NCBI GenBank assembly: GCA_947311845.1
Contig: CAMZMU010000111.1
Coordinates: 20,903,528-20,967,527, forward strand
DNA: 64,000 nt
From: Poa pratensis
Lineage: Eukaryota; Streptophyta; Magnoliopsida; Poales; Poaceae
Reading direction: 5' to 3'
The notes beneath the pieces are model-generated. The model ran no database searches, was not told the origin of the DNA, and saw only the letters and a list, made by a program, of their open reading frames with translations. This document shows positions 1 to 12,213 of the stretch, piece by piece (the first letter of the stretch is position 1; each line of letters begins with the position of its first letter). Position numbers and translations under genes: made by a program.

Positions 1-3000
1 CGATGAGGTGCTGCAGATGAGAGAGACAAGGGAAGAATAAATAGATGCTCTCAAGACATGTCAGATGCATAAACTATCTGAAATTAAATATTAAACTAAG
101 ATGATGTAAGGAACTACTGAAATTTAAAATAGAAAAAATAGCAGGATCCAAACTGACCAGCTGTGAGAAGGTGACTGCTTCCCCTTCATTAGACTCGCCA
201 TAAGAGCTGCTCTCAATTGTCTGTCAAATGCAAGGAAAAGCTAAGATTGGGTGAAGCTTTTTCACTAATACAAGTATGCATTGCGGATTTTTCAAATGAT
301 GGCCTTGCAATATGCAAGTGCAAAGTTAACTATCAGTCTTCCATAGTTCTTCAAACAGCAATCATACATACAATTCTACACTGCAAACATACAAATTTTT
401 ATGCGTCATTACCAGTGTAAATATTGTATGACTTCTGCTACTTAGTAGGTTGAAGTTAGTGGAACCAATATGTCTATGCTCTGCAAATCAGAATGAACAC
501 AACAATTAGCAAATGAACCGAATATGCTGATACACAATTGTGAAAATAAATTTCAACGAAAATACTAAAACAAAATAGCAAATTCAGAATTGTGGGCACA
601 ATGGCACATATATGACAAGCACATTTGCACCACTCAAAATCAAAGTGGGTAAGGCGGAAAATAGATACTGCTACTCCCTCTGTTCATTAAATATGCATGT
701 ATCTACACACTATAGCATGTCTAGATACATGCAAATTTAGACAAGACATCCTTTTATGGACAGAGGGAGTACAAAAGAGTGCATTCAGAGGAATGCAACT
801 TCAAGACAATTAGTCTAAGTTGCATATCATTGAAAAAGATAGCATTTGGTCCTCAATGATATCAGTGTTTTGATTTTCCTGAAATGCCTAAGCTGCCTTT
901 CTACAGCTCTACCCATCAGCTGCTGGAAGGCTTAGTGGTCCAGAAGAGAGTCAGTGGTGAGCAACTGCATTGTCCTCTAACATCTTAACCGAAGGTAGTG
1001 TGATTAGGAGGGTCTGCATATCCACCGTGCACGGCAATTAAGGTTTATGTGTCACGACTAGTACTTGACTAGATGACTAATCACCACTATAATTCCAAGA
1101 AATACCACACTAACAGTCTACTACACTACAAATTTGAAGGCAGTGAGTAGAGAGAGACCTGGAGGTGTGACTGGCAGCCATTTTAATTACATACTAGTAC
1201 TAGGGAATAATCAGAAGCCGGTCAGAGGCTGTTACATAGTACTAGATACTACTGAGCACAGCATGGGCATGAGAGGAAGGAGAGAAGAAGCAACTGCCGC
1301 TTTGGGTTCAATCATGAAGTTTTCAAGAGGATAACTTCAATCTGACAGTGGGCCCAACCTCAGTGTGCCGCCTCAGCAAGTCAGACGACAACATGCTAGA
1401 CTAATTGTGTCTAATCACAACTAATCAACTGGTTGCTCAGCCAAGCGGAGGTGTAAGCCAAGTACCAAGTGCACTAGTTCAACGACTAGTCAAACGACTC
1501 TTAATCAATAATCATTGATGGTGGGTTGTGGAAGAGTGGCATATTATGGACCTTCTGGGCAGCAAAAATCACTAGAGTATCTTCAGCCATCCAAGTTCAC
1601 ATATGGTGAGACCGAGCACAAGTAGTTTACACGAGCAGAGAGTAGGGAGTAAACCAGAGTATAGGTCATCCACGGCAGTATTGGCATCTGGATGGTGTTT
1701 CTCTAATTACACGCTTTTGCACTGACAATTAGCTAATTTCCCCTTCCAAACGTAATTATGAAGATATTCTAATCAGTTTCAGAACTTTCGGGGATTGCTT
1801 AATTTTTTATGATATCGGTTCTTTAACTTTGTAAAGTTAACATTCCATCAGATAAGGTCTCTTCTTCATAAATGAACTTGTCACCCTCACAGCTATTCCT
1901 AGTCTCCTAGACAGCCCCATGTTCAACCATATGGCAACACAACAATAGTTGCAGAAGTAGATTAAGTCAAGGAGACGACTGTATCATCAGAAAATTTACC
2001 TTCTCCAGCTGCAATAAGAGACAGAGCATGTGCAGGAGATAATACTACTTCTTCTTTGATACCCTCAACAAACGTTCCCTGATGAAGTTAATGCAGGTCA
2101 AGGAGCTCTCAGTTCATTGAAAAAAATGACACATTGTATTCATCCTAAGTGATAGTAAGTTCGGGAGTGAACTTTTGTGCATGCAACTGTCAAAAAAGGC
2201 ATCTGAAATTATCCAATGTCAACACAGGGGAAAATGATGCATTTTACTAATCTTAAAAGCAAATAAGTTATGAACTTCTCCATAAAGTCGTCTAAAATGA
2301 TCCAGTTTCTACACGGGAATGAGACCATCCCATCAATTAGTAGCATGCATGGTTTTAAAGGCGTCCGCCTAGGCGTCTAAGGCGTCCGCCTAGGCGTCAA
2401 GGCGCCCCCCCTCCGCCTTGGAAAAACAACCGCCTTAGGCGCCAAGGCGCCTAAAGCGTCCGCCTAGGCATCGCCTAGGCGCCAAGGCGCCCCCACTTCG
2501 CCTTAGGACGCCTTAACGCCTTAAAAACCATGGTAGCATGCATGACATGACTATAGCCATGGCAGTAACGAAACCCAAATATACTCTACGGACAACCATA
2601 GGACAGTATTCTCTAGGAGGAAATTCTAGAATACAAACGCTAACAATCATCCATCAGAATAATCATTAGATTAGTAATTGGTAAGAAATATCAATTGTGG
2701 TTTAACATATAGAGGAAAGAGCTCATAATGAAGATTGAAAAACTGAGATATACACACCTGAGGATCCTCTCTAATCCGTAGGCTCTGCCCTGCAGGATTG
2801 AGCAGATCATTGACAACCTAAAATGAATGAGTCCTCCGTTAGAATAGCATGACCAGGTAAAATAAAGAATATGAAAGTGATTGATGATCAATTAGGGATG
2901 CAGTTAGTGTACTGAAAATCGTGATTGCGGCTAACAAAAGACTGGCATTAAAACCATCTGCGGAAAATTGCAAGAAAGAAAACAAAGCAGGATAAAATCA

Positions 3001-5505
3001 ACAAAAATGTGCAAGACTGTATACTAACATGGGGTTCTGATATGACACGGTGCGCATTTTGAGGTTTAACAAAGACTTCTTAGAAACAACATAGCGAGTT
3101 AACACACAAAAAGATTTGAGGGATCAAAACTTGAAGGTAACCTCATGATAAAAAATAAATACTATACAAAAAAATGGTTTTCAAGTTTCCACTAGAAATG
3201 ACCTCGCAAACTGAGATCAGACAATCGTCAACAGAATGTACCACCAGACTATATGGATGGTATGTATTAATACAGTCGATTCGTCATAGTAGCCAGCCTA
3301 GTGAGTGTCTTACAACACAGGTTCAAGAAAATAATTTTATTTCAATGATATGAAATACTTGACATGATGGTCCTTACAAGGCTTTGAATAAAAATTTCAC
3401 TCTAGCATTTAATTGGCTGTGACGAACTGCCCATTCCCCAAAAAAAAAGTTTCGCCCTGGTTACATGTTTGCATCTAAGATAAGCAAGTAAGACTAACAA
3501 ATAGTCCAGGCAGACGTGACTCAGTAATCAACATACAACTATTCTATGATGATTAAAAATACGATTGCAGCGACAAACCTCGTTATAAATTTCCAGGTAT
3601 GATACGCGTAGGAGAAACTCACGATCTGGCGTCTAGAAAGAAAAACCAAGCAATGATTGAAGTTAATATGCAAATACAATAACACCAGAAAAAATGAATC
3701 GCAATGTCATGATCAATGCCTCCATATTTAAAAAGTACCTCTTGTATAATGCTAAATGCATCTTTGACTGCCAAAGGTATTATTCCTGGGGATCTTTGAT
3801 CTCCCTGACAAAGAAGTATATTAAGATACTGATGACTTTGAAAATAGTGGACATGATATCATGAGCAATTAGCATGTTATGGATTACACTCAATCGAGCA
3901 TTGATTATCACTATATGTGTCCTTACATGCATTGTGTGTGTCTTTCCACTGCTTGTTACACCATATGCAAATATTGTTCCTGCAAGAGTACAAAAATGCA
4001 TGATAATTTGCTTTGCGGAGCATTATTCCTCTGTCCCTTTTTACAAGAAAGATCAATTACCATATATGCCCTCCATGGCACCACTGACAACATGTTGAGC
4101 TGCAACATCATATACTTGGCGGGTTGTAGTAGTCGGTGCAAAAACCCGATCTGAACAAAAATACGGTATTAGTCTGTGCAGTCTGATTTGAAACTGGAGA
4201 AAATAGAAAGAACAGCGGTCCTAGAAATGTGCCTCCATATCCCAAATATTTATTTGTGATTGCTCCATCCAGTGGGACAACATGCTTCACTTCGATAACT
4301 CGTTGTGTACAAGATATTGAAATAATTTTATTTGTTCACAGAAGGGCATTCACATTCACAATTGCATGCTATTGACGGAAGCACCAAAACCTAAGGTAAT
4401 ATACTGAAGTGTGAATGCAAAATTACATATTATAAATGAAACTTGTTACACTGCCATGCGAATACTTGTTTCTACAATCCTACATGGCTACATAGACCAG
4501 ATGTTGATTTTTGCATTAGTACACAAGCAGCAGGCCTGGAGAGTGCATATGATACAATCCCTATCGCATCAGTGGGCAAAAGACCAAAAGGTTACCTTGT
4601 TAAACTATGCATACCTCACAAATTGGTGGACTCTCTCAAGAAGACTGGCACTCTTCTATTGGTCCAGCTACTTTACTTGTAAGCAAATTAAACGCCAAAG
4701 TGCAATTTGATTTTCAAGCCCTTATTTACAATGCACTAACAATCTGTTGTAAATCCCATAGTCACAATGCGAATTTCAGAGGCATTTCCGGGAACTATTC
4801 TGAGATCTAGAACTAATCTGAGTATTCGCGGCATGAGATTATTCCAAGCATTTTGCAATCAGAACTATCCCCAAATCCCATCCCTGGGCCTTAGGTGCAG
4901 ACTGAACAATTTCCACGTAATCACAGTGAATTCCTCATAGTATGTCAAACACGTGAGATGATGATATTCAGAATGAAAGCGGGGGAATGCCACAACCACG
5001 AAGCAAAGGAATCCACCCAGATATGCCAGCCTACAAACGCAGGAGGGCACGTACGTACCGTAAGCGTAGCCGACGTTGGGATTCTGCTCGCTCCGCACGA
5101 CCGTGTCGCCGTCGGCGTACCACGCGACCTCCTCCCCCTGCCGAATCTCCCGCGGGCTTCACACACACACAAGAGAAAACCAAACTACACCGAATCAAAG
5201 CCACATTCCCCAAATCCGAAACCGAACCACCGCGGCACACACAGAAGGCAGAGAGCGGCGTGGGCACCTGAGCGGGCGGAAGCGGACGGTGACGGTGACG
5301 TTCTCCTTGGTGGCCGCCGGGTCCTCGTCGTGCAGCAGCAGCCGCGGCGACGCGGGCCCGTCGAGCGACATCTCCGCGTCAGCCGCGACGACGACGTCGT
5401 GGTCGCCGTCGACGCCGGCGAGCCCGGCTGCTGCTGCAGCGAGCCCTTCGCCGCCGCCGCCGGGGACGCCTTCCGAGGCTGCCGCGAGGCCGGGCGCGTC
5501 GCCAT
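1..5505 (-). CDS. kinesin-7 family motor protein, 5' part of gene (runs off left edge)
   Basis: Microtubule motor ATPase of the plant kinesin-7 family, seen through most of its N-terminal motor domain. Exons by GT-AG splicing, in coding order: 5505-5268, 5156-5059, 4150-4061, 3979-3927, 3804-3739, 3632-3579, 2817-2758, 2078-2000, 480-413, 220-158 and 10-1. Phases join without stops from exon 2 onward. Visible motifs: VTVRFRPL opening the motor, VFAPTTTTRQVYD, the P-loop GVTSSGKTHTM, LLRVSYLEIYNE, switch-I-like NLLSSRSHTIF, and the start of the switch-II segment (HLID) at the edge. The rest of the motor and the tail lie outside the window. The family-like N-terminus starts at ATG 5505-5503, but its frame does not connect to VTVRFRPL: one base appears missing near 5374-5378. 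An in-frame internal ATG at 5371-5369 could start a shortened protein. Introns carry MITEs. The identification is secure; the subfamily member is not assigned. Confidence 0.93.
674..769. mobile_element. Stowaway-type (Tc1/Mariner) MITE in a kinesin intron
   Basis: A 96-bp element with near-perfect terminal inverted repeats (CTCCCTCTGT at the left, ACAGAGGGAG at the right), flanked by the TA dinucleotide duplication at 672-673 and 770-771. This is the diagnostic Stowaway arrangement of grasses. It lies in the long intron between the kinesin exons at 413-480 and 2000-2078. Confidence 0.88.
2348..2532. mobile_element. GC-rich palindromic MITE, hAT-like by 8-bp target duplication
   Basis: A 185-bp element with ends CATGGTTTTAAAGGCG and CGCCTTAAAAACCATG. 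It is flanked by the 8-bp direct repeat GTAGCATG at 2340-2347 and 2533-2540. The interior is built from repeated, mutually complementary units of the CGCCTAGGCG and GGCGCCAAGGCGCC type, so it can fold on itself along much of its length. It lies in the kinesin intron between exons 2000-2078 and 2758-2817. The 8-bp duplication suggests hAT mobilisation; no coding capacity. Confidence 0.72.
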
Positions 5506-5960
5506 TGGCGCGAGATCTAGCAGCACGTGGCACCCGCCATTCGGATCCGCCCCTGGCTTTATGCGGGTTTTTTGCTAGGGTTTTTTCCCCCTTTCGGTTG
5601 GGCGCAGCGCTCGCTCGCTCGTGTCTTCCCCTTTCGGATGCCTTTCTTCCCTTTTGCTTCCTTCCGTCGGAAGCGATGCGAGCGCGACGCCGCTGCGAGA
5701 GAAGAGAGAAGAAAGATACAGTAAAGAAAAGAAAAGAAAAGAAACTGAACCAACTGGCTCGGGCTCGCTCTCGCTGTGGGGCTGGGTGGGTGGACGCTGA
5801 CTGGTGGGGGCCTGACGCCGATGGGTCTACACGTCGGATGTTGACTTGTGCAGTTTTGATTCGCTGGCGGCGTGGGAGAGATGGTGCCGTGTAGGCGTCG
5901 TCGTCTACCAGTAGTTCTACTGTTCTGTGAGGCGGTTTTTCTCATAAATTGTCGATTTAT
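5506..5960 (-). promoter_or_regulatory. probable 5' UTR and promoter of the kinesin gene
   Basis: Sequence immediately upstream of the kinesin start. Read on the gene strand it contains pyrimidine-rich stretches (TTTTCTTTTCTTTTC around 5725-5745, and CT runs near 5690-5715) of the Y-patch kind common in plant core promoters. It is GC-rich up to about 5900. No convincing TATA box was identified. Functional assignment is by position only. Confidence 0.4.
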
Positions 5961-6689
5961 AAGTTGGTCGTCTTAAAGACGACATAGTGTTTAGGTTGCT
6001 GTGATCTGTCGGCACTACTTTACCAAACAAACATTTACATGTTTTTACTGCGGAAAGTTAAAAGGTGGCCGAGCTACATGTAAACTTTTATTTTTCAAAT
6101 TTTAAAAACCCCCCTTTTGAAGTTTCAAAACAATCTGTCAATTACTGTAGGTAATAGTGCATCCTACCAACGTGAAAAATCTCAACTCAAGATAACTCAT
6201 ATTTTTGGGCTACACAAAAATAACAAAATCTGCCAAATTTATAGAGTTGAAATTTTGCACTATTCGCTACTTTCAAATTTAGATTCTGTCATATCTACAC
6301 AGCCAAAAAATATAACATATTTCTAGTTGAGATTTTACACGTCGGTATTATACAACATCATCTACATCCAAATTTTTTTCAAACTTTTTAGAAACTCTAA
6401 ATATGATTTTTTTTTAATTATTATTATGTAAAACAAAGGACTATGTGTAGCTCGGCATCCATGTCGCTGCTCTCTTATTACTGTTCTTATAAACATGGTA
6501 AAACCATGGCATACTGTCGGCATTGGGGTCGGACCACAGCCACGAGCATGCGTCGTCTTTGTTGCCACAATACCACGGCAGCAGCCGGCAGATGGCACTT
6601 GCGTGCGACTTGCCGTTTTATCAACGAAACACGCACACCAACCGAAAAAGAACAATGGACGAGGCGGCCAGGACGGAACACCATGCGAG
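5961..6689. other. non-genic, AT-rich spacer
   Basis: AT-rich sequence with no supported gene. It includes a CTACACAAAAATAA-type motif (near 6212) that also occurs as an inverted pair in the similar AT-rich stretch near 34434-34507, suggesting decayed copies of one unclassified repeat. From about 6440 the composition shifts to GC-rich. Confidence 0.4.
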
Positions 6690-7290
6690 TCCCGCTCTTG
6701 TTGCATGCGTAGCCGGCCGGACAATACCTGCCGCCGATCTCCTGTAGCCATCGTCGGCGTTTCCATGCGCGCGCGCCGTGGCCGCGGCGTACTAGGCAGA
6801 GATGAGGAGAGGGCGTCGCGCGGCGGAACCGGCCAAAGACGAGCGCGCGAATCCTGCAGCCCGCACGCGCCGGGTCCTTGTCCAACAGCGCCGGCGGGGG
6901 CATCGTCGTCGATCGCGGGACCGCGCGCACGTCCGCCCGCCATGCGCCAAACGCGCCGAGCCACACGAAGCGCACTACGCCGGGAAGGGGATCATGCACG
7001 TACGCTCTCGTGAGAGCCGGCGGGACCGATATTCCTCCCGGAAGAGACAACCCCGGAGGTTTGTGAACTCGATTAGGCCTATAGGCTATAGCGAAAACAG
7101 TTTGATGGATGGTGTCTTGTCTTCGCTCGTGTGTTGCCGCGAGTACCAGGCTGCTCGAGCGCTAGATTCCTTCCAGATCGATGGAGGCAGTAGTGTAAAG
7201 CGTGTAGTAAAAGGCAGTAGGCCAGGTGCCCGGCCGCGAGAGTGGCCAAATGCGCGTGTTGTGTTTTCGCCATTTTGTCATTTGTCCTGC
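6690..7290 (+). repeat. unclassified diverged repeat, copy 1 (partner at 32630-33120)
   Basis: Aligns by eye, in the same orientation, with 32630-33120. Shared blocks include GCTCTTGTT, GCGGAACCGGCC, AACGCGCCGAGCCACACGAA, GATCATGCACGTACGCTC, CCCGGAAGAGACA and the later AGTGGCCA and CGGTCATTTG-like region. Several indels separate the copies. No ORF is conserved between them. The two copies bracket the large nested transposon block, so they may be an old local duplication or a dispersed element. Confidence 0.6.
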
Positions 7291-8446
7291 TACCGGACTA
7301 GGTGGTGACACCAGTAGGCATAAATGCCAGGCACCGATACTATTGGTATATTTTTTTCCTACGTTGCCCTTAACCAAATTTTCAATCATTAATGGCCCCT
7401 CGGAAAAATTTCAGCTGACCCCTCCAACAACACCACACTAAATAACGTTATGAAAATTTTAGAATCTCTGAAAATTTCAGAAAACGCCATTTATTTTCAC
7501 TTGTCTGGGACAATGAAACACAGAAGTTTCTAAGTTAGCTGTAATAAGCCATTTGATATCACGTTTTTCAGTCTCGGAGGTTGAGAATCTCAGAAAACGC
7601 CATTCTGACGTTTCTTGACAATCTCAAAGGCTCTGGGATTGAAAAACGCCATATCAATTGACGTACTTGAAATTCTCACAGGCTCTAAGAACGGACTCGG
7701 AGAAAGCCGTGAATATGAAACTCATTCTTCACATACTTGAATTATCTGGTCTAAAGATAAACATTCATAAAATTGAGAATATAAATGCAAAAGAGGAGCA
7801 GTGACGAACATAAGCAAAAATATCTGATGATTAAGTGGAGTATCATGTCTCGACCAAAAGATCAGGGGTGTGGAAGCAGAGGTATTGTATTTAAAACCAA
7901 ATGTTTACCAAGTGGTTGTGTTAAACTAGTGAGTGAGGAGTGTGTATGTGCGGCAAGAGTTGCTATAGAATAAATACCTTCGATCCAAAATATGTCTCAA
8001 GTAAAAGACGAACCTACGGATTCTCTTTTTTAGAAAGCACTTGTGTGAGTGAAAGATTTTTATTAGAGGCTCCTTTTTCTAGTCGGGAGTGAAACAAACA
8101 CACATTCTTGGAAAGACTCGCATGGCTAGGTGATATGGCTCTATCCTAGCAATATCCGTCATTATATAACATAGCACAACAGAAAGATACTTGTGTGGCT
8201 AGTGTTGTGCCTGGAATCTTGATGAATATATTAGTTTCGAATGGGACTTAACCGGTGACAACTAGACATCTTGGTTGTACTTTGCCTAGCGGGGTTGATG
8301 GCGATAGAAATATGAGAGGAGTAACTCAACTGAAGTTTGACTACCTTAGTCTCATTCACCATCAAATATATGTATGAGAAAATATGAATGGTAAATTGGT
8401 AATATTAGATTTTTTTGGACATATATTTAGAAGGTAAAAACATCTA
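7291..8446. other. no gene recognised
   Basis: Mixed-composition spacer. At 7440-7700 there are several loosely repeated AGAAAACGCCATT-like phrases but no defined repeat boundaries. Short ORFs here lack recognisable features and splice context. Confidence 0.4.
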
Positions 8447-8965
8447 TAAGGATGACTCCAACGGGCCGACGCATCGAGTCCGCGCGCCTCCGTCCCTGTC
8501 CGCTTGAGCCAAAAACACGGCCCAACAGGGCGACGCAAACGGACCGCGGTCCGTTTTTCGGTCCGCCGCGACGCATTCCTGGCCCAAATTTGGGCCACCG
8601 ATGCGTCGGCGCGGACGCGCGGCGGACTGAAAACGCGTCCGCGCGGCCACGCCTCGTGTCCTCCCCGAGCCCACCTGTCAGCGACAAGGCGCGGTCAGCC
8701 TCCCCTGGCCCAGTCCTTTTTAATGCCAGGGATAGGGACGGCCAGCCCCCACCCACTCCACTGCCCACTCACCCTCTCCGGCGACCAAACCCTAGCCTCG
8801 CCGCAAACCCTAGCCACCTCGCTCGCCGCGATGCCGCTCCGATGGCCGGGGCTCGGCAAGGCCAAGAATGACGGCGAGGCGGGGTCCTCCTCTGGCCGCC
8901 GCCGCCGGCGCTTCCGCGCTCCTCCCTGACGCCACCATCTTCTCCGGAGCCGAGCCGGTCCCCGC

Positions 8966-9453
8966 TGACATGGGTATGCCTATCGGGTACCCTACCATGA
9001 GGGTACCTGGTGCACGTATCGACTAGGCCCAACTATCAGAGCCTACATGAAGCCCATGAAGGGAGGCCCACGAAGATGGAGTATCCTCCAAGTTTGGCGA
9101 AGCAATAGTCGGTTTAGAGTTTCCTTACTTGTAAATCGAGTCGGTTACGAACACCCGAGACCCAGCCTATTATTTAAGGACTGGGAGGGCCATCGAACCA
9201 GACAACGAACACCAGAGCCACAAACCCTAGCGAGATCGACATCTCGCCGGGATCCTTGTAACCATCATATTCACAAAGCAATAACAGACAGGCAGGACGT
9301 AGGGGTGTTACCTCCACACGAGGGCCCTGAACCTGGGTAAAATCTTTGCCCTGCTTGTCAGCCGACGATACTTCCAGCTCTACCACGTTCTCTCCCCCAT
9401 ATTCATAACCTAGGGACCTTAACCATGGGTCTTGATGAGTCTACCCCTCGTCA
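8966..9453 (+). repeat. 5' LTR of the gypsy element
   Basis: 488 bp, starts TG and ends CA. It differs from the 3' LTR by six substitutions and two single-base indels by my count. It is followed directly by the primer-binding site. Confidence 0.95.
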
Positions 9454-9454
9454 A

Positions 9455-9472
9455 GTGGCGCCGTCTGTGGGA
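9455..9472 (+). other. primer-binding site of the gypsy element
   Basis: TGGCGCCGTCTGTGGGAA one base after the 5' LTR end. The TGGCGCC start is complementary to a tRNA 3' terminus, as expected for priming reverse transcription. I did not assign the tRNA. Confidence 0.75.
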
Positions 9473-9510
9473 AAGAATAGCGCTGGACTCGAAGTTTCGC
9501 CGGTCCCAAC

Positions 9511-9650
9511 AGCAAACGGCAAATCGCCGATCACACCAGCAAACGGCAACTCGCCGATCTCATCTGCAAACGGCAACTCGCCGGCCATGTCAGCAAACAG
9601 CAACTCGCCGATCCAGGCGACACACGGCGACTCGCCGATCCACTCGAAAA
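9511..9650 (+). repeat. 27-bp minisatellite in the gypsy 5' leader/gag region
   Basis: About five imperfect 27-bp units, each built on AGCAAACGGCAACTCGCCGA. In one frame they encode a nine-residue repeat of the ANGNSPISS type. The reading frame lies upstream of and offset from the main gag frame (ATG 9912), so translation is uncertain. Confidence 0.75.
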
Positions 9651-9911
9651 GCGGCAGCCTGCCCGCTTCACCTGCAAAAAGCGCATCTGCTCTTCCAATG
9701 AATTTCAATCCGCACTCGCCAGAGCTTCAGGAGGCGTTTTCCGGCCTTGAATCAGGTTTGAGTTTGACTGTTGGAGCATTCAATTTTTTCGTAAACAATC
9801 TTGGCACGCAGGACTCGACAGATCCGCAACAACTGGCGCTGGGCACTCGAGGCTCCGTCGACTGCGCTCGCCCCGTCGTCGATTCCTGAAGCCTGCTCGC
9901 CCGCAACAACC

Positions 9912-12213
9912 ATGTCGACCGGCGAGCTCGACAGGTTCATGATGACGGAACTCCAAGGCGAGGAGCAGAATCAGCATACCACAAGCAACGTCGACTTCAA
10001 CCTACCACTCGACGAGAGTTTCGACTGCGGGATCTCCCTCGATGACTTCTACGAGCCCGCGATTCATAACGACAGCAACGTCGACTCGGAGATCTTCACC
10101 AACACCAACCTCGACTCAGAAATCCATAATGGCTTCGCCAACACCGAGATGAGCATAGGCGATGAGCACATCGACAACGAGATTCGCCTCGAAGATCTAC
10201 TCGATGAACACACTGGCTCTGACATGAGCCTCGACGGCGACGTCGAGTCCATGACTGGAATCGACAGCACATACACCTGTCCACGGGTCACGCCCCATCA
10301 GGTCTACGTGGCCTTCTCCGCAGAATCATCCGCAGACGCAGCCGCTCGCAGGCCTGCACAATTCCCATGCACGGTAACCATGCCGGATGGGGTCACAACC
10401 TTGACAATCACGGAGGAGATGGCAGCAAAAGCAGATAAAGTCATAAAGGAGTGCACAATGATGCCACCAAATTCCACCCCAGAGGAGATGTTGACCTTCC
10501 AGTACTTCAACTGGCAGGAGTCAATTCGACTGCAAAACTACCGAGCGACGCTCGAAGAGCGCAAAAGGCAAGCCAGCCTCTCGAGTGCCCGAAGAAGGGA
10601 GCAATCCCTCGGGTCCACACAGCAACCAACCCCACGACCTAGGTCGCGGTTGGCAAGCCTTCCAGAACATGAAAGGGTAGCAATCACCCGTAACCTGTCG
10701 TTCATGACAGAGGACGCTAACGGAATCCCAGTGCCCAAAACTGCTGCGGGTGCATTATTCTCCGTAGGTGCTTACCTCAAGGCAATGCAACCTCCGGCGA
10801 ATGACCCTAACGCAGCCCTGCATCGCCAACAACTCAAATCGCTAGCTCTAGCGGCACAGGCTATACAGCCAGAAGACAAAACTCCAGCAAGGAATCGCGA
10901 TCGCGACATAGTCGACTCACGACACGCAGCACATCATCGCAGTGGTCGCAGCCACCACTCGGATGAAGGAAGGAGAAGCACGCGCCGGCACAGGTCCAGC
11001 AGAAGCAGATCTCGAAGATCCTATAGCAGCGATTCATACTCTGATCGCGAACCAGAGCCATGCGGAGCATTGTGCTTCACTCGACGCATCCGTGAGACGC
11101 GGATGCCCAAAGGTTCAAGTTGACAGGCGAACAACCCAAGTACAACGGTCGCCAAGAACCTTCCGGGTGGTAGAAGATTACAGACTCGCCGTGGCATGCC
11201 AGCGTGGCACGAACACCACGGCGATGCAGTACATACGACTCATGCTCGAAGGAACTGCCCGCGACTGGCTCAAGGCGCTCCCTCCATCATCATACGACTC
11301 GTGGGACGATTTCCGCAGAGACTTCATCAAAAACTTCGAGCCTCTATGTGAGCGCCCGAAGACATTCGAAGAATTAAGGGCATGCACTCAACGATCAGAC
11401 GAGTCGTTGAGATCATACATACGGCGGTGGACCGAAATACGCAATTCGGTTGGCAAAGTGTCAGAAGACAGGGCCATGGATGCCTTCATACAAGGTCTCG
11501 CCAGGAAGGACTTCAAAGAGGCACTGGTCGTGAAAAGCCAACCTCCCTGGCTGACCTCATCAAAGTTGCGACTGAGTGGGCAGATGGAGAGGATTCTGTA
11601 CGCAGATCCCGTGCTTCCCCACCACGCGACAACTACGAAAGCGGCAGTCGAGGCCGCAGAGATTCATACAGAGAAGATCGCAGGCGCAAACGTTCCAAAC
11701 GTCCTTACGACGATAACAGACCCGAGTTCATGGCGGCTGGATACACACAACCGGGAGGACCAAGATAGAAGCAATCGACGCTCGGATGATCGACGGGACA
11801 GTCGAGATCGCGAGCAGCGGAGCGACAGCTACAAAAGGCAAGAATGGCGCAAACGCAGCGACGCAAAACCCGAGCGGTCATTCGAGGAAAAGATGGACGA
11901 CTGGTGCAGATTCCACCTCTTCAAGGGGGACGACGGAAAACTACGCTCCAATCACACCCTAAGGAACTGCAGGGAATTCGACCAAATGGCGACTGACTAC
12001 ATGATACGACTCAAAGGTACGGCCCAGCACCTGCTCAGCCCACGCCTGCACCCGCACCACAGCCGAACGCTGTGCCCGCTCTCATGGCGCCACAGCCGCC
12101 ACCGCAACCACCACCACAGCCTGCTCCAGGCGCAAACCTCGCAGGTGCCATACAACCCGTACTACGGGCGGAAGATGATCAATATCCACAGCCCCACGGG
12201 CAGATGTACATGA
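9912..12213 (+). pseudogene. gypsy gag (capsid-like polyprotein), frameshifted
   Basis: Structural protein that would form the retrotransposon particle. The N-terminal frame starts at ATG 9912 with acidic Asp/Glu-rich repeats (VDSEIF, LDSEIH), then a conserved-looking middle and an Arg/Ser-rich stretch near 10960-11060. Around 11110-11170 the frame changes twice through apparent single-base losses. The retrotransposon gag domain (ARDWLKALP, WDDFRRDFIKNF) then follows in another frame to about 11530, where the frame shifts again. A degenerate zinc-knuckle-like CRFH...NC motif lies near 11905-11970. Gag is therefore broken in at least three places. Confidence 0.85.

Noticed and set aside
4895..5894. 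Long GC-rich plus-strand ORFs over the kinesin 5' end
   Set aside because: Opposite strand to verified kinesin exons; openness is due to GC composition.
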